Shown here: piece after piece, positions 35,527 through 47,549 of the stretch | How positions within the stretch are numbered: position 1 is the first letter of the stretch | Layout: every line of letters starts with the position of its first letter | Source of the DNA: Embiotoca jacksoni | Taxonomy: Eukaryota > Chordata > Actinopteri > Embiotocidae | Reading direction: 5' to 3' | Length of the DNA: 64,000 nucleotides | NCBI GenBank assembly: GCA_022577435.1 | Contig: JAKOON010000006.1 | Location: forward strand, 13,400,501 to 13,464,500 | The notes under the pieces: model-generated | Databases searched by the model: none | The model's input: the letters and a program-made list of their open reading frames with translations, nothing else | Told to the model about the DNA's origin: nothing | Program-made: the position numbers and the translations under genes

Positions 35527-36632
35527 CAGTACCTGCAGCAGGTTTCCTGAGCGCGGCTCCATCAGTCGAACCTTCCTGTCCTTGCAGGTGGTGGCGAGGA
35601 TGCTGCCATCTGTGTTGAAAGACATGGACAGGACCACATCTGTGTGGTGGCTGATGGTCCGCACCGGGTTTTTTATCACCTGTTCTTGACAGTCCAGGTT
35701 CCAGATCATTATCTGGAGGTGAAGAAGAACACACACAAATACACAGAAATTCAGCAACTGACAATCATTTGGGAAAGAACTCAAGTCAGACTTACAGTAA
35801 TACATCGTTTTTGAAGGTTGGACTTCAGTAGAAGTAGAATGTTACTACTAATGAGCACTAATATATGATTTATTTATTCACATTTACTTACTATAACATC
35901 TTAAAATTAATAGCAGGTTTATGATACCGTACCAAATAATACTCTTTTGTTCTGACTTCACTTGACTTAAAATTAAAACTAGGGTGTACTTAAAGAAAAC
36001 TATTTTTAACCAATAATTATACATTCACATCATAGATTCTATGATGTGAATGTATAATTCTTGCCAGGGAATGGTTTCACTCAAAGATGGGCTGAAAAGC
36101 ATGTTATCATAGAGAGAGGGTACACGATAGCTGCACAAATGGGAATAACAGTGCATACTTTTCTTATCTCAGAGGAATTCATGCTGCTGCACTCAGTTGT
36201 GTGTGAAAAGAGACACAAGTTGTTTGAGCTTGAGAGAGAATTTCAAACCCTGTTTACTTTCTCACCTCAGAATGAAGGAGGATGGTGGGGCACTCATTTT
36301 ATACAAATATATTAATGTGATCAATATGGGTAAGAGCACAGGGACTAAATGGGACATAAAAGACAGATAACTGGGCCTGACGTTGCATCGCCGACTGTTA
36401 AACTACAGCACTTTTTAGATGTAGATGTTTATTGTAGTAAAAGTGATCGTGATGTGTCATGCAATACTTGCATGTAAACTGTGAGTGAAAACTTAAGCCA
36501 CTAGAAACAGCTGTGACCCGTTCGGTTGCATTGCAATAGATAAGTGCTTACAATATAGGTCACAGTACGTGCGAGTTCATTTCTTGTTACCCTAAATTTT
36601 CCATACAAGACTCCAAAAACTTGTGTTATAGA

Positions 36633-36675
<43 letters not shown>

Positions 36676-39600
36676 GGTGCTACCTTGTAGTCATAGGCCG
36701 TACTGAAGAGGATGTTGTTAGCAGTCGGGTGCCACTCGATGAGGCCCACTCTGCGGCTGTGACCCTGCAGCTCCTTCCACGGTACTGTAAGGTTTTTCAG
36801 CACACCATGAGGAGGGATTTCCCACACTTTCACCTGCAGACACACACAAATTAACAAACAAAAATAAACCAAACCAATCAACTTACTATGGATAACAAAT
36901 GGCACAGCCTCAAGACACAGTTTTATACAAATAGTCTGAAGAGGTAAAACTTGTTGAGTCTTCCTTTTTCTTTCTGGATTTGTTCTGAGCCACTGTGCCA
37001 GGTCAGAGCTGAGGAATGTGAGGAATGACTTCTAGTTCTTCTTGAAGGCTGAACAGCTAAGGCAATATAATGATCTCCTTGCTGCAACATGCTCATATCC
37101 CAGGAAAAAGATAAGACGTGAGGAAACCATTTTGAAAATGCAATACATGTGTGTGTTTGTGTTATTTTGTGTACAAACCGTGGAGTCCTCTGAGCAGGAG
37201 GCGATGCAGTAGTCGTTGAAGGGATTCCATTTGACATCTAACACGTTGCCTCTGTGGCCCGATACTCGAGGGTGGTGAGGGTCTACTTTACCCGTCTGAC
37301 AGAAAAACACAAAAATACAAAAAATTATTACAACACAACATGTGAACAGTGTGACATGTTGGGAAATAACAATTATTTGCTCTCAATGCAAAGTACACTT
37401 GTCTGTACATAAAGTATGGGGCTTGAATCAGCAGCAGCATTGTGTAAAGACTTGAATTAAGAGGAAACTGTTAGCCTGGTTGTGTCCCAGGGTGGAATCC
37501 ACCTTACTAACACAATATCTGTTTTGTTAAGAAAAAAATAAATAAAAACAACAATTCACCATTTCATGTGGGGTTACGTGCTGGACTTTCTATTGACTGA
37601 GAGCTGCAATTTACTGGAGTCTCTGCTAGCAACTTTATGCCAAGCTAATCAAATTGGCTGACAGCTGAAGCATTATATTTACTAAACAGACGTGACAGCA
37701 GTATCAGTCAACCCCTCTAACTCTCTAAATAATAAGTGCATTACATTGCATTTTGCTTCCTAACTTGCTCACTTTCTTCTTGATGTCACAAGACTACTGT
37801 AACACTGTCATCTCCACCTGGGATTGATAGATCTAACTGGTCTTTCAACATGCTTAATTACTAACATTTTATTTTCTCCACTTATATAGTAACAGGTTCT
37901 TAGAGAAGTAGATAAAACCTTAGAAAAACAACACACATTGAGTTTTAAGAGTTTATCTGAAAACTGCATCCTATTATTTCTGTCAGGTAGAGACTTATCA
38001 TCATGTTTCATGCACTTTGTAAAAACTTTAAAAACAAACATTTTGGAAAAATAAAAAAATATAAATGAAAATAATTTGTGCCAGCAGACCTCTGAATGCC
38101 CTTTAAGGTCATGTCCATAAAATATTTTTTCTACTAATGTCTGTAATTTCTGAGTTGTTTTGTAGCTCAGTCCAAGTGGAAGCAGAAGCCCACATGAACG
38201 CTCTTTTACTGAGCTCTGTGTGCAGCCTTGTCAGTGACTGGAGCGTTCAGAGAGCTCAGCCTGCAGTTTGACATTAGAGGTCTATATAGTGGTCTAATAG
38301 CAGCTATAACTGATCTTTTGGCCACTTGGGGGCATCTGAGAATTTTTTTTTCTCCACCAGCTGCTGAGGGAAATATCTGTATATATAGCTGCCAAATGCT
38401 TGGCTACTTTCACCAGCTGGTAACTTACTGTCTATCGATCATTTGGTGCTTTGCATTTTTTTCACTTTCAGACTTGTAGTCCTCAACTTACAACAACACT
38501 GACTCAAGTGACATCCCTTGAGGACATTTATCCAACTAAACACAGCTGCCAGTGGAGCCACAAAAACTTTTGTGCACTTTTGTGTGATTGGTGCAGCTTT
38601 AAATTCAAACAGCCAGATCCTCAGATCCAAATAGTTTTCAAGGGTCTAAAGAGGACGTGTCAATCTGTGCAGGTTAGGGCAGGTATTCCAGTTTTCAAGC
38701 TGTCCAACTGTGCATGACACTAACATCAAATTACTCAGAGTGAGGGTGGAATTACACAAACACCTTATGACACACGCCTTTCATATTCGATGATCCTGTT
38801 ACAAGGAAAAAGTCACTCAAGATTTTCTGCCTCAACAAGACTGCTAATTATGCCATTTGTACAAACAGAACCTTCTTCTGACATACACACCTGCAGGCTA
38901 AATGAACGTGCAGGTCAGGTATGTTTGGAAGAAGGGCATGATGTAACCATTATCTGTGCTTCCAGAAAACCGAACACATGGAAGTAGAACTGCTGTTCTT
39001 ATATTAATGCGTGTTGACTACTTTCTCCCCAGAACAATAGCTGATCTGTAAGTCTACACACACAGGAGGTGGGATGTGAAGGCGGTGGAGGGGGAATGCT
39101 GAAGTTTCACCTACTCTAGACAGTCAAAGGGGGAGAACAGGGGGTCAAAAGATAAGTTATGTCATTCCTAAGCTCATATGCAATTCATACCCATGCCAGG
39201 AGGATGGTGATAACTCAGACATACTGAGAGAGGGATGAAATAGGGAGAAGTGTTTGGCTTGATGAATACCTCTGAGGTGGAGATTTACAGCGAGACTGTA
39301 AATTTTCCCGCCACACGAGTGAGGACATTTATTTGTGAGTTCACTATTATTAGTGATAACACCAGGGATGTGAAAATATCCATAATTAATGTCTGGTACT
39401 GTGTTTGATGTCTCACTTTTCAGCTGAGGTTAGTGAGGGAGATAAGACAGAGTAATGACTGAAAAAAGTAACCACATGCAATGTCTAGGTTGCAGTGAAA
39501 AATGTGACGGGGGTTTCTCCCTATTTAGAGATTCTTTTGGCTACAGTGGTCCTGTGCTATTTATAATCCGAGAGCAGAGCTGTCTTTTGCAGGTGTGCTG

Positions 39601-41009
39601 TGCATGCAGGAACAAAAAAAAACCATGAAAGATGTTGAGCAGTCAGCTCAGAAAAATTTGCCACCCTAAAAAACAGTTGTCATTTAAATTCAGGTTGGTG
39701 ACCTTGAACAAAAAAAAAAAAATCTGAAGTGAGAACTGTTTGGTAAAAATTTCAGCCATGAGTCAAACATTGTAACTTTTCCATTTGTACGCCTGTTGTG
39801 TTCAGTTGCAAGCTGGAAGAAACTTAAGGCAGAGTGATTCTAGTTTATGAGGAGCCATCTTTGTTGATTTATATAAGAAAAGAAACTAGAAAACTCTATT
39901 TGTAAAGTCTTTCCAAAATAGTTTTACAACACATATGGAGCTTGCAACTCATGGGCTCTTTGAAATAGAAACAGCCATATTCCAGACTGACTCAAATTCT
40001 AAAAGAAATGAGGATGACATGAAATTCATCTTAAAAGTTTACAGTCTTATTAAAAAACAAGTAAAGAACAAGTAAAAGGTGCAAAGCTTAGGTGAATTCT
40101 ATGTGTGGCAATTTCCATGTTTCGGGATATGGCATAATGCTGTAGAAAAAAATCAATTACTCACACAAGGAGTCTTTCGTTTTTCTACCCTCTACCTCAC
40201 TTAAATTGATGTTTTGTTTCACTTCATTGTTCAGCCCGACACTGTACTTCTGTTTCATAGATGGGAAATATTTTTGTTTGATTTTGCCCCAACTTATGCA
40301 TCGTAAGGGATGTATCCGTCGAGCTGATGTTGCTCTTAGACTACGTAGAAGCTGAGTATAGGTTTTTTGGAGCACGTAATATGACTTTTTTCAATAAAAC
40401 CAAACAAATATGCCAATTTAAGAGATTACATCTCTATAAGTACATTTCCAACATCCTGTACAGTTATGTCAATCTCATCCATGCTTCATGCCATTTGTCA
40501 CAATTTCTCTGTCACTGTTCTTCATGGATGGACAGGAAGACAATGTCCCCACTTATCATCCAGCCTACAAAACTGGCTCCAATGTTCCATCCAGGAAAAC
40601 AGCAACTGCAGATACACATGTAACTGAATCATTCATAAAGAGTTAGAGATACTGGAACCTGGCTTCTGTTTGATTGTAGATAGAGACTTAAACAATGCCA
40701 ACATATCCCCGCCTATCCTCTCACGTTTAGAGTGAGATATTGCTTATATCACTTTAAAAATCTGACATCATTGTGTCTGCAGACCTACTGTGAGGTGCAG
40801 ATACTCACATGATGGATAGACAGCACCAGGAAGGCCCCTCCCCCGGCACACTCGGTGATGACGGCCAGGAAACGTGGGTTGGCAGCACAGAAGTTGTTGT
40901 CCTGGACGCTGCGTGTGATTGGCACGCTGTCATAGCAGCTCTCCTTGGTGGCGGCCTTACCAAACACGTGGCGGAACTTGGAGCTGCGGTACTGAGGACG
41001 CCATGTCAT
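28075..41009 (-). CDS. coro2a: Coronin 2A, complete eleven-exon gene
   Basis: Join of minus-strand exons 41009-40809, 37295-37179, 36833-36684, 35712-35533, 34636-34520, 32251-32147, 32045-31949, 30378-30266, 30158-30068, 29570-29323, 28212-28075. All phases close, giving 518 residues (human CORO2A about 525). Coronins are WD40 beta-propeller actin regulators; CORO2A is also reported in the nuclear NCoR corepressor complex. Seen: N-terminal coronin signature QYRSSKFRHVFGKAATKE; WD repeats with GHRGNVLDVKWNPF (80-93), GHSRRVGLIEWHP (130-142), SMSFNTDGSILATTCKDRK and SRWNDRQIALWD; the conserved C-terminal extension PKRGLDVSTCEVFRFYKL; a variable linker; and a leucine-heptad coiled coil (474-510) for oligomerisation. 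It matches the 2A paralogue closely, and the anp32b neighbour agrees. Confidence 0.96.
29323..29570 (-). CDS. coro2a: coro2a coding exon 10
   Basis: Residues 391-473, the variable linker between propeller and coiled coil: PVLMSLKPGSQVAESYPEMK, many Ser/Thr/Arg, ending CSPPRTENE. Acceptor TTCTAG; donor GAG|GTGCTC is non-canonical after +2, chosen because it joins exon 11 in phase and ends at the conserved TENE. Confidence 0.88.
29748..29915 (+). repeat. Degenerate copy of the ATCGATTA-type dispersed repeat
   Basis: GGGCTACAACTAACAATTAT, then AATGTTTTATTTTGTCCAAC and CAAAGATATTC blocks in the same order as the family at 16.88 kb. It is truncated on the right and lies in coro2a intron 9. Confidence 0.5.
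30068..30158 (-). CDS. coro2a: coro2a coding exon 9
   Basis: Residues 361-391: SESYQEDIYPMTAGNRPALT, ADEWLSGINK. Acceptor TTCCAG, donor AAAG|GTCAGA. The exon is only 107 bp from exon 8. Confidence 0.94.
30266..30378 (-). CDS. coro2a: coro2a coding exon 8
   Basis: Residues 323-360: VMPKRGLDVSTCEVFRFYKL, TTKSLIEPLSMIVPRR, the conserved C-terminal extension that packs on the propeller. Acceptor CTGCAG, donor AGG|GTAAGA. Confidence 0.95.
30591..31025. mobile_element. Candidate non-autonomous DNA transposon (hAT-type MITE) with 8-bp duplication
   Basis: The 435-bp block is bounded by identical octamers TGCACACT at 30583-30590 and 31026-31033, an 8-bp target duplication as hAT elements make. The ends ACAGGCCAACCGATA and TATTGGTCTGGCTTTAT are imperfect inverted repeats. 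The inside has CCGATACGG and GATCAGCC-like motifs seen in abundant fish MITEs (from memory). It has no coding capacity and sits in coro2a intron 7. Confidence 0.65.
31861..31940. repeat. (TG)40 microsatellite at the 5' splice site of coro2a intron 7
   Basis: 80-nt perfect TG tract; (CA)40 on the coro2a transcript, starting 8 nt after the exon-7 boundary. Confidence 0.97.
31949..32045 (-). CDS. coro2a: coro2a coding exon 7
   Basis: Residues 291-323: GDGNIRYYEISSEKPYIHYL, TEYRSLLPQKGM. Acceptor TTTTAG, donor ATGG|GTAAGA, followed after 8 nt by an 80-nt CA repeat on the transcript. Confidence 0.95.
32147..32251 (-). CDS. coro2a: coro2a coding exon 6
   Basis: Residues 256-290: DDLSVPLLEENLDGSSGVLF, PFYDPDTHMLFLAGK. 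Acceptor TTGTAG, donor AAG|GTGGGT. Confidence 0.95.
34520..34636 (-). CDS. coro2a: coro2a coding exon 5
   Basis: Residues 217-255: KTHKASKVLVLGNMKMLL, TSGTSRWNDRQIALWDQ, a highly conserved coronin block. Acceptor TTGCAG, donor CAG|GTTAGA. Confidence 0.95.
35468..35525. repeat. (CA)29 microsatellite at the 5' splice site of coro2a intron 4
   Basis: 58-nt perfect tract; (UG)29 on the coro2a transcript, starting 7 nt after the exon-4 boundary. Confidence 0.97.
35533..35712 (-). CDS. coro2a: coro2a coding exon 4
   Basis: Residues 157-216: IMIWNLDCQEQ, SHHTDVVLSMSFNTDGSILA, TTCKDRKVRLMEPRSG. Acceptor CTCCAG, donor CAG|GTACTG, followed within 8 nt by a UG repeat. Confidence 0.95.
36015..36059. 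repeat. Perfect 21-bp hairpin with 3-nt loop
   Basis: The arms 36015-36035 and 36039-36059 are exact reverse complements, with loop ATT. It is AT-rich and lies in coro2a intron 3. Confidence 0.95.
36635..36674. repeat. (GT)20 microsatellite at the 5' splice site of coro2a intron 3
   Basis: 40-nt perfect tract; (CA)n on the coro2a transcript, starting about 10 nt after the exon-3 boundary. Confidence 0.97.
36684..36833 (-). CDS. coro2a: coro2a coding exon 3
   Basis: Residues 107-156: VKVWEIPPHG, then GHSRRVGLIEWHPTANNILF, AYDYK. Acceptor CTGCAG, donor AAG|GTAGCA, followed about 10 nt later by a 40-nt CA repeat on the transcript. Confidence 0.95.
37179..37295 (-). CDS. coro2a: coro2a coding exon 2
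   Basis: Residues 68-106, first canonical WD repeat: GHRGNVLDVKWNPFNDYCIA, SCSEDST. Acceptor TGTCAG, donor ACG|GTTTGT (weaker). Confidence 0.94.
40809..41009 (-). CDS. coro2a: coro2a coding exon 1
   Basis: Residues 1-67. The ATG follows directly after the acceptor CTCTCAG, so at least one 5' non-coding exon lies upstream. Contains RSSKFRHVFGKAATKESCYD, VPITRSVQDNNFCAANPRF and VITECAGGGAFLVL. Donor CAT|GTGAGT. Confidence 0.95.
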
Positions 41010-41449
41010 CTGAGAGACAGGGGAGAAAGGGAGGAAGAGAGAGGTCAGTCAAGGAGAATCATCCATCTTGCACAGTGAGGGTGACACAGCTTTTTATAGG
41101 TGTTAATAATCCTGCTCCTTTCTCACAGGAGAGCAGAGAGATAGTGGATATGATCAATTCTGCAAAACACAAACAGCACTGACTCTGAAGTTTTCATCGG
41201 AGAGAGAACTGATTACCCCCAAAACAAGATACACTGCTCCGTTAAAATACAAAAACTAAAAGGAGCCTAAGAAGCAATGCTTGCCACACCTTGCATCAGC
41301 AGAAACTGATTTGTGCCACATCCCTTTCGGGTCAAAGTAGCAATGCGTACAGTGTTACACAATAAAATACAAGTGGCATAAATCACGACACAAAAACCAG
41401 CGGAGACAGTGCGCACGGGTAGACACAATGATAGAAGAAAAACCGTGCA

Positions 41450-42440
41450 ACGCTATGCAGGATTATTTGGGGAACTATGGAGCGTCGAATTAGCGAACTG
41501 AGGGTTCCTAGATCCGGCTAGCATGTCTGCATATCTTAGCATTGCCTTTGTGTACAAATGGTGATCAACAAATAAACTATGAAACACGGTTACTTTCAGG
41601 TTGTTGTGAACAGAAGTCTGTCTTAGGCCAGGATTTCTGCAAATCTTGTGGCCTTCCACAGGGTACTATTTTAGTCCCACTTTTGTTCCCATTATCTGTA
41701 AATGATGTATGTGACAATTATCCTGCTTTACTTGTGTCCTGTAGAAAATGTGGTAAAACAATTACTGAGCAAAGAGTCTGGTAAAAGCTGGTTAATAAAT
41801 TATCACTTCATTTGGAAATACAGTATATTGTTTAGGTCCCAAATAAAAACTCAATGCAATGTGTTTAAATGTTTGATGTAATGGAAGAAGCATTCAATCA
41901 GAGACATTTATTTTATGGGTTGTACTTTAGGTCATCAAAACTACTACATAAAAACAGTGACGATCATTATAAAGTGTCATTGTGACGCTCAGATTCTCTT
42001 TATGTTAGGACTTCAAATCATCCAAAGGATAAGATTTATCTATATCTACCTATAGAGATCCTATCATCTATCTATATCTAAAATAAATTCATTTGACACC
42101 AGCTTACGCTGCAAAGTCAAATCCAGTGAGTCATTTTGAACATGAACAGGGACACTTTTTCAACAACAGTCTTCAGGTTTTGATCCCAATTATTTTAAGC
42201 ATATTTGATTTTATTTAAAGCTCTACAATATTAGTCATGTCAGACTAATGTAAAACATACTGATCGATATATCTGTTTGGTTGGGAAGACATTTCATAAA
42301 ATTTCGTGGTGCTTTAAGGTGGAATTCATTTCCAAATGAGGTGACACACGAAACCAAACCTTGTGTATTGTTTAAGAAAAGGAATGTCGAGAGCAGTTTG
42401 TTTATAGCTACTCTCAATACTTCAAATTACATCATGTGTT
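41450..42440 (+). mobile_element. Decayed LINE fragment (reverse transcriptase and C-terminal end)
   Basis: Plus-strand translation gives GLPQGTILVPLLFPLSVNDV near 41650, the reverse-transcriptase PQG block. Near 42300 it gives FRGALRWNSFPNEVTHETKP followed by CVLFKKRNVESSL, the typical WNSLP...FKK C-terminus of fish LINEs. Stops and frame shifts separate the two, so it is dead. It lies in coro2a intron 1, antisense to the gene. Confidence 0.7.
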
Positions 42441-43556
42441 GTAAATGACAATAATCATCGTCATGATTATGATTCTGTTTGTGTTTCAAACAGATGGATT
42501 GTATTAATAATGCAACTGCTATTGGACTTTACAAGGTTCCTTGAATTATTATTTCTTAGCCAGGAAAGAATTAGTCTTAAAAAAGTTTGTTTTAATGATG
42601 TTCGACAAATAAAATCAATCGCTCAATCAAGTAATAAACAGTTGATGTAGAAGTAGAGGAAAAGCTGTGAGACTTCTCAAATCCTGAGTCTCTTTTTAGC
42701 CACTTTCCTTAAGCCAGTCGATGCATATGTCATTATTGTGAGAGATAAGTGGCTCTGGTCCACTGGGACGAGGCCTGGCCAGCCAACATGTCTGCTCTAG
42801 TACTCTGCCTGGCTCTCTGCCTGCCTGCTGCATGGTCATTACTTATGAATTAGGGGTGGAGGAGGTTGATGGACAAGAGCGCAGAAATGGACCCAAACAA
42901 CAACTTAAGAGCATAGAGAGCCACATGAGCAACGGACACAACAACAAGAGCAGTAAACCCATCATAGGTTTCTGTTTTCTAGCAAATCACACATGACCTA
43001 AAACCATTCCTGTCACTGAAAGTAATGACATCATCTTCCTGATTTATGTGGACTGCCCGTGGGCCTTTCAAATGATGGCTAAATAAATACACGGTTCGCA
43101 TGATGCAGGTGCGGCTGAAAAGAAGCTGAGCAAGGAAATAAACTGACAGACGGAGGAAATTCTGGTAAAAAAAAAAGAAAGACAAGAGAAATGAATGGGT
43201 GGGGATCATGACTTCATGTCTCAGTTCACTCCTGCACCTCTCACCTTCTGCCCTGAGGCCGTCGAAGAGAGCCTCACGCTGTCACACAGGAATGTTTTCC
43301 CTACCTACGACGAGCTTCATTGAACTTCTCAGGTGTTTAAGAGTGTGACGGCCACTCAGACACTGTCACTCAGCCATATGACCGTCCTGACAGCTGAACT
43401 AGTCATATTCACACATCTTCAAGAAACACATTTTGTATTGACTCAATAACCTAAATGCTAAAAAGAAATTGAATTAGCTTAAATAATGGCGTTCCTTCTT
43501 TCCTCCTTTGATACATTTTCGGGACAATAAAAAAATCACACAAAGAGAGGGCTCCA

Positions 43557-44082
43557 ACCATAAACTGTATGTAAAAGTGGACATACCTTCCAAGTCTGAA
43601 AAATGAGGCCAATGTGGAAGTGCAATAAACGGCAATACTACCGAGTGACACTAGAGGTTGGTTCCAATGAGCTCCAATGAGCTATTACACTCCCATTCCA
43701 GTTCTCTCATGAAATACAAAGTCAATAAATGTTTTCCACAATAGCTAAAGTCCCTCCTTATTATCAGTTTTCTGGCTGACCATCTGGAAATAATCCCATC
43801 ATTAATTAGAAATTAGGCCACAAAAAGCAGCATTTTACAGGGCGTGTCTGTTTGATTGACAGGCCTGTGGTGCAGTCAGGTTTCTGCTATCGTTGGCGGA
43901 GTGTCATGACCTCGGGTTTCTAATTGGATCCAGTCAGATCCACCGCGTGTTCCTCTCAGCTCGTCCAAATATGGTCACTTCTAACTCTGAAATAGCAAGA
44001 TGGAGAAAGCAAGATCCGAACTCAAGGCTTCATAACGGCAGTTCACAAACCAATGATTGAATTCACTGTTAGTTGCTGCCTG
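43557..44082 (-). repeat. Repeat family R1, copy 1
   Basis: Starts AACCATAAACTGTATGTAAA and GTGGACATACC, contains GGGCGTGTCTGTTTGATTGA and ACAGGCC, and ends TTAGTTGCTGCC. Its reverse complement matches copies 3-5. It is non-coding, about 0.5 kb, and probably a SINE- or MITE-like element. Confidence 0.8.
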
Positions 44083-44454
44083 GTTCCAACTACCAATGTT
44101 TTAGGTCATTTGTTATTTAACTCGTACAATCACACGTACTCTTGTCATTTCAAGATTGCGCAACTTGCTTAAACTGATTACAATACTATACACTAAATAA
44201 CAGAATGACTGTATGTACAAACCTAATTTTTATTGATAGATAAATCTGTCTATTAAATGTTAGCCTCTGATGAAAAATGCCCTCCACAATTTCACAGACC
44301 ACAAGGATCATCATCAAATTGCTTGTTCTGTTGGATCAACAGTTCAAAAGTTATTTGTTTGCCATAATAATACACATTGAAAAAGCAGTAAATCCTCATA
44401 TTTGAGAAGCTGAAACAGTCAAATGTGCAACATCTTTGCCTGAACAAGACTTAA

Positions 44455-44845
44455 GTCTGAGTGTGCAGCCCTGCCAGCAGCTCTGTGAGGGTGCACTTCA
44501 GCACGGTGGAGCTTTGACCACAACAACATGCTAACATGCCTCTACCGACAAGGCTTATAATGACGTGTAGCAGACATACTATTTACTGTGTTTATACAGT
44601 CACTTAGTTTAGTGTGTCAGTATGTTGGAATTACTTAAAGTGCAGTAAAAAAAAAAAAAAAAAAAAAGGATTTACAGCAAGTATTTTAAAAGTCTAAAAA
44701 CTGACCTGATGGTGCGACTTGAAACATTATTACAAATTCATCTTGAGGGGGACACAAACATCTGCACCAGATTTCATTGCCAGTAGTCACTAAAACCACA
44801 AATATAAAAATAACCTTGTGGTAACACAAGAGGAAAAGTCATGAA
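44455..44845 (+). repeat. Repeat family R2, copy 1
   Basis: GCAGCTCTGTGAGGGTGCAC opens the copy. GAGGGGGACACAAACATCTG, CAGATTTCATTGCC and AACCTTGTGGT follow in the order of a very common percomorph repeat (from memory). Part of the middle is lost. Confidence 0.55.
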
Positions 44846-47461
44846 TGTCGACAACAAAATTTTATTTCAGTCTATTCAGAAGATGCTCGGATATTTGACT
44901 GGACAATTAAAGACTCTGAAGAGCTCTTGGGATCCTTCCATTTTTAGCCTTACTAGTTGTGTGGAGCTGAAAATAGAAAGCCAAAGAAATGTCTTTAACT
45001 GTTTAAAAACTGTCATAATATTTAGATAAGTTTGTGTAAATTTATTGCTAACTTGTTTCAGGTCTACCCTGAATATGTACCGTACTGTACTCTGTGTGTG
45101 TACTTTAGATCTACTGACATCCATTCCTGCTGTATTTTGTGGTTCATTGTGAAGTTGTTCTAATTGGTGTTGCAATGACACATATAAGATATTCATGGTG
45201 TTTATCACCCTTGTGCGTCTGCTCTGCTCCACAACAACAGAACCGTTAAACGAACTTCCCCAACGAAAGCTGGACATGCCGAATAAGACTAACACCCATA
45301 ATGGCATCAGAGGAATTAACTGTTACCAAGCTTACATTTCTATTTAAACCATTGGATGAATAAATCAATGGATGCATGTTTGTTAAAGGACTTCATACGA
45401 CACACCAAGCTACCATTCACTTACAAACTGGAGCACATCTGGGCTCATATAATCAGCATTCGTGTATTGGTGAGGCTTACAAGACCAGAGGGAGAGGCTT
45501 CCAGGGCAGACAGCTAAGACATCTTATCACATCTAAAGCAGGTTGTAATCAGGCCAGTGGCAGCTTCCTTTCCGCTGCGTGTTGCAGCAGGTACGCAGCA
45601 GTCTGTGTGGTGCGCGGCCTGTCCTGGCTCCTTGTAGAACTGATGACGAAAACATTATTCCTGCTATTTTTACACCGGCTTCTTGCTGATCAAAAGAAAG
45701 CCAGGCATGTTCACTGACAGCAGAAAAGTTGTTTTTTTCCACAAGGATTTCTTAGAACTTATGTCTGGCAAAATAAAAGAGATGCAGTCCTTTTTTTCAC
45801 AGGGAAATTTATTTTAGTCCATGACCAGTGAGTCACAGCAGCAGCCGCATTAAGGGGGCTGTAAAAGCAGTCATAAAACTAAACTGAAAACACAGATATG
45901 ACTTTAAAAAAAATATATACTGTACATCTGGTTTGCTCAGCCAGAGTTCTTTTGTGAGTCTGTACTTGTAAATAGATGTGCATAGCATACATATTCACCT
46001 ATTCCTCTCCTAGAGGCTGTTTTTAAAGCACCTCATAACTCATAATCACTTACGCTGGCAGCCACTCCTCTCTTTGGCTTGCCAAGGCTCAGAGCTAGGG
46101 TTGGAGGAGTTCAAAGTTTACTTGTTGGTGTCACGATTTCAATTACTAAAGCAGCCAATGGCCAGCAGCTATGAGGAGTAAGATGTTTTAATGCTCAAAA
46201 TCTGCAAAGTGTCCATCAATTTTGCCATCAATTCCTCCATCCTGTTGTCTGCAAGAACCCTTATCCTAAACAAACTGACCTCATGACAGCAAACCTAACA
46301 AGGTCTCTATAAAACCAAGCGTGCACGAGCCCAACCCTCTCGAACTGTAGATGTAATGTTTTGTAAACGCTCAACATGAAATCTAAGACGAGGAATGTAC
46401 AGGTGTGAACATACGGCGTGGCAGTGTGAGCATATGCGTATTTATTGCGTGTCTGAGTGAGTTGGAGACACCTCCCTTTGTTTAGTCCGTCTGATATCAT
46501 ACACAGATGACAGTTTACAACCTCTGTCTAGTAATAGGATAACCCCCACTCTGGTAATCCAAGAGCTATAGTGCGCATGTGAGTAGGTATGAAAGGATCA
46601 GGCAGGATATGGCTGCATGTGTGCTTTAGAGTCACTGTGTTTACCTGGAGGAACTATCCAGATACCCTCGCAGTCATTAAAAAAAAAACTGTGTAACCTT
46701 CCGAAATGTCCACATACATGTGCTTTGGTGTGATTTAATTCAGTGTAATGTTGATACATTCAGCTCTTCAGATTAGTTCACAACAGTCCTTTATACTCGC
46801 AGTCTGTTTTAAAAGGTGTATGAATTCATGAGGAGACAGAAGTGATGTAATGATTAACGTGTACAGTCTGGCAGGCCGAATGTGGATGATCTGAACGAGA
46901 CCAACTGACTCATGGATGGAAAATAAACAGATTAATGCTAATTTCACTGCAGGATTTACAATATTTATGGTCAAAATATTGGCAGGTTCTGTCTCTTTCA
47001 ATGTTTTTTTACATTAGGACCCAAGCATCTGTTTAAGCTGAACACAACTGTCATTTTTACATCTGAGCGATCAAAAATTTGGTGGATAAAATGAAAATGC
47101 CAACAAGACTAAAACATATTGTACCATAAAACATTTTTTTGTATAGTAGTGACTATAAAGATGTTTAAGAGCCTTATATCAATTAATAATAACTAACGAC
47201 AATTTTTTTTTTTTGTCATGATCCCACTGCACACTGGGAAAACAGTGACTACTTTGAGAGTCAAGAAACACAACTGATGATCACTGATCAGATCATATAA
47301 ACCACTGTTTTTGGAGAAAAAAGCTTGAACCTGCAGTGCAGAACTTTGTCTCCCACTTCTGCCAGTGAGAGTAAATACAAAAACACTGTTGACACGTGTA
47401 TACATCATAGACTCCACTGTAGCCCTCTCGGCTGGTACCATTTACCAGTTAATAAAGTAAG

Positions 47462-47462
<1 letters not shown>

Positions 47463-47534
<72 letters not shown>

Positions 47535-47549
47535 ATCTATCTATCTATT
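47463..47549. repeat. Compound microsatellite (AACT)n(ATCT)n
   Basis: About seven AACT units run straight into about fourteen ATCT units with one interruption. Confidence 0.95.
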
